DNA from: Spirochaeta sp.
GTDB lineage: Bacteria; Spirochaetota; Spirochaetia; DSM-27196; SLAA01
Direction of reading: 5' to 3'
NCBI GenBank assembly: GCA_020201015.1
Contig: JAIVHN010000185.1
Span: 13,476 to 22,553 of the forward strand
Length of the DNA: 9,078 nt
The position numbers and the translations under genes were made by a program. Numbering within the stretch: the first letter of the stretch is position 1; each line of letters opens with the position of its first letter. The notes under the pieces were generated by a model, which did not search any database, had not been told where the DNA came from, and saw only the letters and a list, made by a program, of their open reading frames with translations. This document shows positions 1 through 6,505 of this stretch, in pieces.

Positions 1-453
1 AACACCTGCCGCGCCGGAGGCAGCCCGCTTAACGGCGGCACTGATGTTGGCAACCGCCTCGCTACGAGGTTTTACGCTACCACGGACCGAGTCGTTAGGT
101 ACCGATGAAGCGGTTAATACTATGGGAATACGAGCCTTGCCAAAAAACCAGTATAGCAAGGATGCAGTATAGGCCAAGGTATCAGTACCGTGAGCCACCA
201 CTATTCCAGCGGCCTCAGAATCTTCAATGCGACGAGCAATCTCGGAGATGAGCACAGCCCAGTCCGCCGGAGCTATTTCCTCGCTCAGAAAGGCCCCGAG
301 TTGAATCTCTTCAAGGCGCAGCTCGGCCGGAAGCCCGGTATCACCGGCAAACTCAGTCCGTAGGTCAAACAGTTCTCCGGGGCCAATAAGTCCGTCCTCG
401 CGCCTCACTCCTGAGATGGCGCCTCCAAAGGAAAGCACATGAATCACCTTTAC
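1..453 (-). other. Asparaginase/GatD-like domain within the gatB reading frame (partial)
   Basis: Residues 472-622 of the gatB product. The domain opens with a beta strand and glycine turn, VIHVLSFGGAISG (residues 474-486), at the place of the family's TGGTI motif. It then shows LSEEIAPADW (about 540-550), like the LSE/SQD substrate-site segment, then AHGTDT at 558-563 followed by YTA, then IPIVLTASSVP. The AHGTDT...YTA wording is closer to archaeal GatD than to free asparaginases, which usually have THGTDT...ETA (my recollection of the families). The Thr-Asp pair of the second motif (T561, D562) is present. The Thr nucleophile of the first motif is Ala (A483). The catalytic Lys expected about 70 residues after the Thr-Asp pair would lie outside the window, as would roughly half of the domain. 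It may be an ammonia-generating module, an Asn/Asp sensor or an inactive structural domain; the sequence alone does not decide. Confidence 0.88.
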
Positions 454-1866
454 TGAAAGACACGCAGAGATAAGCTCCTGCAGCAGTTGCGGCTCTGCCC
501 TGCCAGATGTCGCCTTCATGACCTGGCCCACCAGGAAACCTACCGGTTTAGCATCACCGGAACGCACTTGCTCGACCGCATTCGGATGCGAGTCCAGCAC
601 TTTGTTTATATACTCAGAAAGCTCGGCAGGATCGGTAATTTGTTCCCACCCCTTGGTTTTGATAATTGCAGCCGGGGACGCGTCGGAAGCAAACACCTCT
701 TCCAGCACTTGCTTGGCAATTTTGCCATGAATCCGCCCCTCATCAAGAAGTCGTAGCAACTCGGCAAAGCGCTCCGGGGTCAACACCGAGGTATCGATAC
801 TCTCACTACGCCGATTTAACAGCTTTTTTACGTCGGAAGCCAGCCAGCTTGCTGCAGACTGCGGATCCGCACCGAGCTTGATGGTCTCTTCAAAAAAATC
901 CGCGGTACTTCGTTCATCAATAAGAAACTCAGCCTGGAGCTCGGACAATCCGTATTCTTCAATAAATCGGGTACGCCGATCCACAGGCAACTCTACTAAG
1001 CCTTTTTCTATATCGAGTAAGAAGGCCTCGTCGGTAATAAACGGTGGGAGATCAGGTTCGGGAAAGTACCTGTAGTCGTGTGCGCTTTCTTTCGTGCGCA
1101 TGGCTTCGCTTACATCGCGGTTCTCGTTCCACAGACGAGTTTCCTGAACCACGGTTCCCCTGCGTTCAAGAATGTCTTCCTGCCGTGAAATCTCAAAGTT
1201 GAGCGCTTTGCGTACGAAACGTGAACTGTTCAGATTTTTAATTTCAACCTTGTCGCCAAGACCACCCCCGGAAAGGTTCACCGAAACATTGGCATCACAG
1301 CGCATAGAGCCTTCTTCCATGTTCCCGTCACACACGCCGAGATACCGCACCATCCGACGAAACTGCTGCAGCAGTACCTCGGCTTCCTCACCAACCTCAA
1401 GGTCCGGCTCGGTAACAATCTCAAGCAGCGGGGTACCGGCCCGGTTGTAGTCAAGCAGCGACATGTCGCCAGCATGGATCATTTTCCCAGCATCTTCCTC
1501 AAGATGAACCTCGTGGATGCGAACACGACGTTTTTTCTTGTGGAACTCAATGTCGATATATCCATCGCGTCCAAGCGGATGCTCGTACTGGCTAATCTGG
1601 TAGTTTTTCGGAAGGTCCGGGTAAAAGTAATTCTTACGCTCAAACACACTCCGTGATGAAAGAGTGCAGTTTAGGGTGCGGGCAACCACATAGGCCATCC
1701 GCATGGCCTCCTGGTTGAGCACTGGCAGGACGCCGGGATATCCCATACAAACCGGACAAATATTGCTGTTCGGCTCATCCCCAAATGCTGCCTTGCACCC
1801 GCAGAATATTTTCGTTTGGGTAGCAAGTTGAATATGAATCTCTAAACCTATAAATGACTGATACAT
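1..1866 (-). CDS. gatB: GatB fused to a C-terminal asparaginase (GatD-like) domain, 3' end outside window
   Basis: Aspartyl/glutamyl-tRNA(Asn/Gln) amidotransferase subunit B, which binds the mischarged tRNA and activates the acyl group so that ammonia from GatA can amidate it. The frame is open for 622 codons from ATG 1866 to base 1 with no stop. Residues 1-290 are the GatB catalytic cradle: GLEIH near the start, a four-Cys zinc-type pair (CGC and CPVC, residues about 22-41), HLEEDAGK, DYNRAGTPLLEIVTEPD and MEEGSMRCDANVS. Residues about 290-471 are the helical and YqeY-like tail ending in GFLVGQVMKAT, the normal GatB terminus at normal length. From residue 472 the protein continues directly into an asparaginase fold (see separate entry). 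The start is fixed by a GGGAG Shine-Dalgarno six bases upstream, and gatA ends 10 bases before it, so it is the last visible gene of the RR-gatC-gatA-gatB operon. GatB identity is very secure; the fusion is read directly from the sequence. Confidence 0.95.
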   Translation of the reverse strand, partial: MYQSFIGLEIHIQLATQTKIFCGCKAAFGDEPNSNICPVCMGYPGVLPVLNQEAMRMAYVVARTLNCTLSSRSVFERKNYFYPDLPKNYQISQYEHPLGRDGYIDIEFHKKKRRVRIHEVHLEEDAGKMIHAGDMSLLDYNRAGTPLLEIVTEPDLEVGEEAEVLLQQFRRMVRYLGVCDGNMEEGSMRCDANVSVNLSGGGLGDKVEIKNLNSSRFVRKALNFEISRQEDILERRGTVVQETRLWNENRDVSEAMRTKESAHDYRYFPEPDLPPFITDEAFLLDIEKGLVELPVDRRTRFIEEYGLSELQAEFLIDERSTADFFEETIKLGADPQSAASWLASDVKKLLNRRSESIDTSVLTPERFAELLRLLDEGRIHGKIAKQVLEEVFASDASPAAIIKTKGWEQITDPAELSEYINKVLDSHPNAVEQVRSGDAKPVGFLVGQVMKATSGRAEPQLLQELISACLSVKVIHVLSFGGAISGVRREDGLIGPGELFDLRTEFAGDTGLPAELRLEEIQLGAFLSEEIAPADWAVLISEIARRIEDSEAAGIVVAHGTDTLAYTASLLYWFFGKARIPIVLTASSVPNDSVRGSVKPRSEAVANISAAVKRAASGAAGV

Positions 1867-1876
1867 ATGCGGCTCC

Positions 1877-3322
1877 CTACTGTTCGCCCGCAGGCCGCTC
1901 ATAACCCGGCGCAAGCTCAGGTTGGTAGAGCGTAGCGTAATCCCGCGCGGCAGCAAGAAGGCGCTGCTCGCCAAAAGCCGGTGCCAGCAACTGCATTCCT
2001 ATTGGCAGGCCTTTGAGCACACCTGCCGGAAAACTCAGGGCCGGAATACCGGCAAGATTGGCGCTGGCGGTGAACTTATCTGCCAATTTCTGCTCAAAAG
2101 GGTTCATATCATCGCTGCCATGCCGAAAAGCTTGCCGGGGAAAGGTCGGGGTGAGGATCATATCAACCTCACCAAAGACGGCTTCAAAGTCTTGCCGAAT
2201 TGCCGTGCGAATTTTCTGAGCACGGAGGTAGTACTGATCCTGAAATCCGCTTCGCAGCACATAGGTGCCCAGCAATATCCGCAATTTAACTTCCGGACCA
2301 AAGCCTTGATCTCGGCTCAGCCGTACAAGTTCGTCCGGGTTCTCAGCGTAGTCAGGCCTGAGGCCATAACGCACCCCGTTATACCGCGCCAGATTTGCAC
2401 TAGCCTCGGCTGTAGCAATAGTGTAATACACCGGTGCCACATACTCGAGCATAGACAGCGATACTTCTTTCACCTCGTATCCAAGCGAGCGGAACTGTTC
2501 CAAGCAGGTGCGGTAGGTCTCCAATACCTCGGGGCTCAACTCAAGCTGATCCGGCTTAAGAACACCTACACACGGGGCCTTCCCACGGTAACCAAGGGAG
2601 TCGGCGTCTCGTGTAGTAGCTTCAGGTGCACGCATGGACTGAGGGTCTATGGATGTCTGGTCGAATCCATCTGCTCCCGACATAGCTTCATAAACGGCCT
2701 GAAGCACATCCAGGTCCAAAGATAGGACACCAATTACGTCTAAGGAGGAGGCATAGGCAACTAAGCCGAACCGGGAGACCGTTCCATAGGTAGGTTTAAG
2801 CCCGTAAACACCACAGAACGAGGCAGGCTGCCGCACCGAACCGCCGGTGTCGGAGCCAAGAGCAAACGGAACCAGGCCGGCAGCGACCGCTGCAGCCGAT
2901 CCTCCACTTGAACCACCTACAACATAGTCGTTGTTCCAAGGGTTGGTTGTTTTACCGAGCGCCGAGTTGTCGGTGGAAGACCCCATACCGAACTCGTCAA
3001 GGTTGGTTTTTCCTACCGCCACAGCGCCTGCACTCATGAGACGCTGCACTGCGGTCGCATGATACGGACTTGTGAAGTTCTCAAGGATCCGCGAGCCGCA
3101 CGTGAGACGAAACCCCCCGACGGATATATTATCTTTCACACCAAAAGGCAGGCCTGTTAGGACTGAATCCTTCTTCGGCACCTGCAAATCACGGCGGGAG
3201 CTCCCGAGATGTAGCTTTGGATTGAACTCAAGAAAGGCACCAATTCGCAAATCTCGTTCGCGAACCGCCTTTTCATAGGCATCTGGAGAGCTCTCCAGTA
3301 CGTTTTTCCAGAATGTAAGCAC
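1877..3322 (-). CDS. gatA: Glutamyl/aspartyl-tRNA amidotransferase subunit A
   Basis: Amidase-signature glutaminase of GatCAB; it hydrolyses glutamine (or asparagine) and passes ammonia to GatB. With GTG 3322 as start it is 481 residues, the usual GatA length. The Ser-cisSer-Lys triad is intact: K63 in GVKDN, S138 in GGSSGGSAAA, and S162 in SDTGGSVRQP. Their spacings (75 and 24 residues) match characterised GatA proteins (K79/S154/S178 in S. aureus). The C-terminal GLPIGMQLLAP segment is also typical. An ATG-like start at 3433 would add 37 residues buried in gatC with no family counterpart, so I chose the GTG. It lies 13 bases after the gatC stop with a weak AGG eight bases upstream, and the start FWKNVLESS fits the family's first helix. 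The gene is followed after 10 bases by gatB. Confidence 0.97.
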   Translation of the reverse strand: MLTFWKNVLESSPDAYEKAVRERDLRIGAFLEFNPKLHLGSSRRDLQVPKKDSVLTGLPFGVKDNISVGGFRLTCGSRILENFTSPYHATAVQRLMSAGAVAVGKTNLDEFGMGSSTDNSALGKTTNPWNNDYVVGGSSGGSAAAVAAGLVPFALGSDTGGSVRQPASFCGVYGLKPTYGTVSRFGLVAYASSLDVIGVLSLDLDVLQAVYEAMSGADGFDQTSIDPQSMRAPEATTRDADSLGYRGKAPCVGVLKPDQLELSPEVLETYRTCLEQFRSLGYEVKEVSLSMLEYVAPVYYTIATAEASANLARYNGVRYGLRPDYAENPDELVRLSRDQGFGPEVKLRILLGTYVLRSGFQDQYYLRAQKIRTAIRQDFEAVFGEVDMILTPTFPRQAFRHGSDDMNPFEQKLADKFTASANLAGIPALSFPAGVLKGLPIGMQLLAPAFGEQRLLAAARDYATLYQPELAPGYERPAGEQ

Positions 3323-3335
3323 GTTGACGACCTGT

Positions 3336-3620
3336 TTACAAGACGTTTGGTATGACGATGAATCGGTCCTCAAGTTCCTCGGCCGCTTCAAGCAGTGTAT
3401 CCGGATCCGCTCCGGAAATATCACGTCGCTCATCCGCGCGGACGCGGGAACGGCTCACCTGCATATGCGTGGTCGGTTCGAGCCCGCTCACATCGAACTC
3501 ACTCATTTTTGAGAAATAGGCTACCATTTGATCTACCTGCAGGGCGAGCTGAGAAATTTCTTTCTCGGTCAGCTGAATGTGTGATAAGTCGGCGGTAACA
3601 TAAAGCTCTTGAGTATCCAT
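3336..3620 (-). CDS. gatC: Glutamyl/aspartyl-tRNA amidotransferase subunit C
   Basis: Small subunit that wraps around GatA and stabilises the GatA-GatB complex. From ATG 3620 it is 94 residues, the usual size, starting MDTQELYVTADLSHIQLTEK, with the classic first helix (LSHIQLTEKE), the SKMSEFDVSGLEPTTH turn and a C-terminal ADPDTLLEAAEE...FIVIPNVL segment. GatC normally ends with a similar F-x-VP-x-V/I-like tail. The frame stays open upstream to a GTG at 3692 that directly abuts the preceding response-regulator stop, giving 118 residues. The extra 24 residues have no GatC-like content, so ATG 3620 is preferred, although neither start has a convincing Shine-Dalgarno. It sits 13 bases before gatA, consistent with cotranslation of the complex. 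Family assignment is firm; the start is moderately sure. Confidence 0.92.
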   Translation of the reverse strand: MDTQELYVTADLSHIQLTEKEISQLALQVDQMVAYFSKMSEFDVSGLEPTTHMQVSRSRVRADERRDISGADPDTLLEAAEELEDRFIVIPNVL

Positions 3621-3692
3621 ACCGGGGTCACTATTACATTCGCTCTCATGGGTGTCAAGTCCGGTTGTCCCAAGAGCAAGCTGCAAGTTCAC

Positions 3693-4058
3693 TTACACCA
3701 GCGCGGCACGCACCGTAGATAGCAGTGTAGCCGCATCAAAAGGTTTACTTAAAACCTCGCGAGCTCCGAATTTCTGCACCAGTCGCTTAAAGGCCTCGGT
3801 GTCTGTTGGTACCTTTCCAGAAACCATGATAATGGGCAGCTCGTGACGAAATGCGTGAGCATCCATCATAGTTTCTATGCCACCTTTGTCGGGCATTACA
3901 ACATCAACGATAAAAAGGTCAAAAGCCTCTTTTTCGAATATATCTGTTGCTTCAATTCCACCGGAAGCTGCAACTACCTGATGTCCATTCTGTTGTAACG
4001 TCTCACGGACGAACTGCAGAAAAAATGCGTCGTCATCAACAACGAGAATCCGAGCCAT
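3693..4058 (-). CDS. Single-domain CheY-like response regulator
   Basis: A 121-residue receiver domain without an output domain. It begins ARILVVDDD, with the acidic pocket D8-D10, the phospho-acceptor Asp at D52 (FIVDVVMPDKGG), the switch Ser at S80 (IIMVSGK) and the conserved Lys at K105 (LSKPF), so all residues needed for phosphorylation are present. The ATG is fixed by a strong TAAGGAG Shine-Dalgarno five bases upstream. It is the first gene after the divergent promoter region and is followed on the same strand by gatCAB, 72 bases before the chosen gatC start, so it is likely co-transcribed with them. No histidine kinase is in the window, so its partner is unknown. It could act by protein-protein contact like CheY or Spo0F, or as a phosphorelay intermediate. 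No function in tRNA amidation is known for such proteins. Confidence 0.93.
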   Translation of the reverse strand: MARILVVDDDAFFLQFVRETLQQNGHQVVAASGGIEATDIFEKEAFDLFIVDVVMPDKGGIETMMDAHAFRHELPIIMVSGKVPTDTEAFKRLVQKFGAREVLSKPFDAATLLSTVRAALV

Positions 4059-4088
4059 TATATCTCCTTAGCAAACTGCGAAGTTGTA

Positions 4089-4117
4089 AGTATATCGCGC
4101 ACTAGCAAACCAAACAA
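4089..4117 (-). promoter_or_regulatory. Putative sigma-70 promoter of the response regulator-gatCAB operon
   Basis: Read on the minus strand: TTGTTT (4117-4112), a 17-base spacer, then TATACT (4094-4089). The -10 matches five of six consensus bases and the -35 has the TTG core. Transcription would start near 4082, giving a leader of about 24 bases containing the TAAGGAG ribosome-binding site. No other good candidate lies closer to the gene. Prediction from consensus only. Confidence 0.5.
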
Positions 4118-4217
4118 TCGTGATACTCGGGAAAACTGGGAAAGGTGCTTTTGCTTGCCGCAGAGCGGTATTGACGAGTACTTAGATCGATACTGAAAGC
4201 TTGCAGCGATAAAAGAT

Positions 4218-4246
4218 TTGACAACTCATTCGGGATAGATTATGTT
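4218..4246 (+). promoter_or_regulatory. Putative sigma-70 promoter of the glycosidase gene
   Basis: A perfect TTGACA -35 (4218-4223), a 17-base spacer and a TATGTT -10 (4241-4246, four of six). Transcription would start near 4253, leaving a leader of about 87 bases before ATG 4340. That leader holds an ACGTT-GGA-AACGT inverted repeat and a 5-bp GCGGA hairpin. Confidence 0.55.
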
Positions 4247-4259
4247 GCCAGTTAACCCT

Positions 4260-4272
4260 ACGTTGGAAACGT
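4260..4272. repeat. Short inverted repeat downstream of the predicted glycosidase promoter
   Basis: ACGTT-GGA-AACGT, perfect 5-bp arms around three bases, placed about 8-20 bases after the predicted transcription start at 4253. The position would suit an operator for a dimeric repressor, but a 13-base palindrome can arise by chance and no regulator gene is adjacent. Confidence 0.3.
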
Positions 4273-4339
4273 ATATTCGGCCGCGTTTTCACGTTGTCCG
4301 CACAAGCGGAGCGATGTCGGCCGCTACCCTTGGAATACT

Positions 4340-5797
4340 ATGGCATACGCAGCAACACAACTTCAGAACGACCCTACCTTGAAAAAGGAATTTCCGCTGG
4401 TGCATTTTTATGATCAAGACTTTGTCGATGTATACGATCAAACTTGGGCGTGGATCGGTGAAAGTTGGCATAAGGGCACAACCCGCAACAAACTCCAACC
4501 TCGGTATTTTAACCATACAGAGTCCGAGGGTATCAACCAGTTTGAGGCATGTTTTTCAACCTTTTTCCTGGTTTACAGCAATCGCATTCACCCAGCTACA
4601 CCGCAACTCGACAACTTCTATGCAATGCAGGAGTCAAACGGTGCAATTCGCTGTGAGTATAGCGTCAAAGACGGGCAGGCGGTCCCACAGAAAGACAACT
4701 CCGAGGCGGTTGGACCACCCTTGTTCTCGTGGGCTGAGTACAACATGTACCACAAAATCGGCAACAAGAAGCGTGTTAAAGATGTCATGCCGTACCTCGA
4801 GGCCTACTTTGGCTGGCTGGAGACTACCTTTAAAAAGGAAAACGGTTTGTATGCCGTACCCTTGTCGGCCACGATGATGACAAACTCTCCTCGTAAAGGC
4901 ATGCGCTACGCAGTTGATTTCAACACGCAACAAGCAATGAATGCCCTCTATATGGCTGAGCTTGGTGATATCCTCAACGACAAAGAGGTGAGCTTCCGCT
5001 ACAAACGGCAGTATTTCTCGCTGAAGTCACGCATTAACTCGATGATGTGGAACGAACGCGACGGAATTTACTACGATCTAGACAAGAATGAGGAGCAGGT
5101 AAAGGTCAAAACCATTGCTGCGTTTTGGCCACTTTTAGCTGAACTCCCAAATGACGCTAAGGCGGAAGCACTCATTTCCCACTTGAGCAACCCTGAGACC
5201 TTTGGCATAGAGCACCCGTTTCCGTCCCTCGCCGCAAACGAGCCGGACTTCAGCGAAAAGGGAGCCGGATTCCGCGGCTCAGTATACCCGCCCTTCACCT
5301 TTATGGTAATTAAGGGTCTTGAGAAATACGCCCGCTTTGATCTTGCTCGGGAATGTGCCATCCGGCATTTGTACTACATCCTCGACACACTGCATCCGGA
5401 AGGCAAAGACAAAGGAATGGTCTGGGAAGCATATGCCCCGCGCAAGGACGGCCCCGCACAATGGAGTGGAAAAAAAGACTATCCGCGACCAATGTTGCTG
5501 TCATATGTCGGTCTTTCAACCATCACGCTCATGATAGAGAATATTATTGGTCTTTTTGTTAGCCTGCCCCGAAAAACCGTGGACTGGATCGTGCCCACGC
5601 TCGAAATCATGGGCATTGAGAACCTTTCACTGCGGCGAAACATGATCACCATTCTGTCGAACAAAAGTGGACGAGGATGGGAAATCCGTCTTGAGTCAGA
5701 AAAGCTATACTACTTTACTATTGATATTCTTGGCAGGAAGAAGAAGACGCTTCCGATTCCATCCGGCAAATGCTCAATGCTCATAGAAAAGCTTTAG
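4340..5797 (+). CDS. Trehalase/GH63 (MGH1)-like (alpha/alpha)6-barrel glycosidase
   Basis: A 485-residue protein without signal peptide, so probably cytoplasmic. It has the layout of the trehalase/mannosylglycerate hydrolase-like glycosidases: an N-terminal W-rich segment, FYAMQESNGAIR (93-104), GPPLFSWAEYNMY (125-137), a helix pair ending KENGLYAV (166-173), TNSPR then AVDFN (181-195), FRGSVYPPFTFMVIKGLEKY (311-330), VWEAYAPRKDG (361-371) and a small beta-rich tail (about 411-485). E363 is the likely catalytic base. The general-acid Asp usually seen as MDNSPR (or GWDFSSRW in trehalases) reads MTNSPR here, with Thr at 181. The substrate cannot be named; alpha-glucosides such as trehalose or mannosyl/glucosylglycerate are candidates by family only. 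ATG 4340 is the first start in the frame after a stop at 4253-4255; its Shine-Dalgarno is weak. It has its own promoter and terminator, so it is probably monocistronic. Confidence 0.78.
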   Translation: MAYAATQLQNDPTLKKEFPLVHFYDQDFVDVYDQTWAWIGESWHKGTTRNKLQPRYFNHTESEGINQFEACFSTFFLVYSNRIHPATPQLDNFYAMQESNGAIRCEYSVKDGQAVPQKDNSEAVGPPLFSWAEYNMYHKIGNKKRVKDVMPYLEAYFGWLETTFKKENGLYAVPLSATMMTNSPRKGMRYAVDFNTQQAMNALYMAELGDILNDKEVSFRYKRQYFSLKSRINSMMWNERDGIYYDLDKNEEQVKVKTIAAFWPLLAELPNDAKAEALISHLSNPETFGIEHPFPSLAANEPDFSEKGAGFRGSVYPPFTFMVIKGLEKYARFDLARECAIRHLYYILDTLHPEGKDKGMVWEAYAPRKDGPAQWSGKKDYPRPMLLSYVGLSTITLMIENIIGLFVSLPRKTVDWIVPTLEIMGIENLSLRRNMITILSNKSGRGWEIRLESEKLYYFTIDILGRKKKTLPIPSGKCSMLIEKL

Positions 5798-5802
5798 GTA
5801 TT

Positions 5803-5832
5803 CTGGCGCTTACTTAGCGCTAGACTCTTTTT
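5803..5832 (+). terminator. Rho-independent terminator of the glycosidase gene
   Basis: Starting six bases after the TAG at 5795-5797: CTGGCGCT, loop TACTT, AGCGCTAG (5803-5823), an 8-bp stem with one G-U pair, followed by a T-run at 5828-5832 on the plus strand. On the minus strand no T-run follows, so it is a one-way terminator. It overlaps the last codons and the stop of the convergent sdhB-like gene. Confidence 0.65.
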
Positions 5833-6505
5833 CCAGTTCTTTACGCAGCTCCATGATATGTTTCGCAGGATACACTGCAGTCGGGCAAACACGGCTACAC
5901 TCAAGCGCGCGTGCACAACGGTACACACCGTCGGGACGGCCCGCAGCATGAAGAATCTCGGCGCGTCGTTCCGGCGTTTTGGCCAGCTCTCTATTGAGCG
6001 CCGCCAAGACTGCCGGACCCTGAAACTCTTCATCAACCGGACACGCGGCCATGCACAACCCACACTCAATACAGTTCTCAAATCGTTCAAACTGCGATAG
6101 CGCCTGAGGCCGTGGCGCGTCATTGTTGACTTCGCTCTCGCGAATATATCCACTATTGTCCGGGTAGGCACTCATCAGCGCTACCGGACTGACAACTAAG
6201 TCACCAAGCGGCTCCATACCGACAAGTGGCTCAAGCTTGATATCGTTGGAGGCCAGGTTGTCAACTTTGGTGAGGCAGGCGAGCTTAGGCTTTCCATTTA
6301 TCATCATACCGCAGGTGCCGCAAGATCCATGGTGGCAGGAATGTCTGTACATAAGGTCTGGCGCTTGCTCAACTCGTATCCATTCCAGCGCGTCAAGAAC
6401 CGTAGCGTGTTCGTTAAGCTCCAGTGAGTAGGTTTGGAGCGCGGCGGGCGAACCGGCTGGCCCTCCGCCACGCATGATACGAAAGGTACGCCGCTGTGCA
6501 CTCAT
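5810..6505 (-). CDS. sdhB: SdhB/FrdB-type iron-sulfur subunit
   Basis: Electron-transfer subunit of the succinate dehydrogenase/fumarate reductase type, 231 residues. All three cluster motifs are intact. The [2Fe-2S] set is C57, C62, C65 and C77 (SCHHGSCGTC, then LAC). The [4Fe-4S] set is C145, C148 and C151 with C207. The [3Fe-4S] set is C155, C197 and C203 (CIECGLCMAACP and CARALECSRVCP). ATG 6505 is chosen because it has an AAGGAG seven bases upstream and overlaps the previous gene's stop as TGATG; an in-frame start at 6568 would only add residues inside that gene. Unusually, its neighbour is a GlpA-like flavoprotein rather than SdhA/FrdA, and no membrane-anchor subunit follows; the next gene is convergent. 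It probably takes electrons from the GlpA-like protein; whether the complex is a succinate or a glycerol-3-phosphate enzyme cannot be settled here. Confidence 0.9.
   Translation of the reverse strand: MSAQRRTFRIMRGGGPAGSPAALQTYSLELNEHATVLDALEWIRVEQAPDLMYRHSCHHGSCGTCGMMINGKPKLACLTKVDNLASNDIKLEPLVGMEPLGDLVVSPVALMSAYPDNSGYIRESEVNNDAPRPQALSQFERFENCIECGLCMAACPVDEEFQGPAVLAALNRELAKTPERRAEILHAAGRPDGVYRCARALECSRVCPTAVYPAKHIMELRKELEKESSAK

Larger units (their letters stand above)
4059..4339. promoter_or_regulatory. Divergent intergenic promoter region
   Basis: 281 bases between the response-regulator/gat operon (leftward) and the glycosidase gene (rightward). It carries one plausible sigma-70 type promoter in each direction (separate entries), an ACGTT-GGA-AACGT inverted repeat at 4260-4272, and a small hairpin TCCGC-ACAA-GCGGA at 4297-4310 in the predicted leader of the glycosidase mRNA. 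No ORF with a start and family resemblance is seen in it. The stretch between the two promoters (about 4120-4215) shows nothing I can name. Confidence 0.6.

Noticed and set aside
1..480. A separate asparaginase gene downstream of gatB
   Set aside because: I read the frame codon by codon through the joint: no stop or frame change occurs between the GatB tail and the asparaginase motifs, so it is one reading frame as sequenced.
1363..1374. CTGCTGCAGCAG palindrome
   Set aside because: It encodes Leu-Leu-Gln-Gln inside the conserved part of GatB and is explained by codon use.
1922..2725. Plus-strand 267-residue ORF
   Set aside because: Antisense to gatA, whose reading frame has clear family motifs; the plus-strand translation resembles nothing.
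3323..3433. Longer gatA start at 3433
   Set aside because: It would overlap gatC by nearly 100 bases and add residues unlike GatA; GTG 3322 gives the normal length and triad positions.
4171..4196. Second TTGACG promoter-like site upstream of the glycosidase
   Set aside because: No acceptable -10 hexamer at 16-18 bases; the TTGACA site at 4218 is much better.
4410..4877. Plus-strand 155-residue ORF
   Set aside because: Alternate frame within the glycosidase gene; Arg/Ser/Thr-rich translation typical of a frame-shifted shadow.
5794..6171. Minus-strand 125-residue ORF
   Set aside because: Alternate frame of the sdhB-like gene, which has all cluster cysteines in its own frame.
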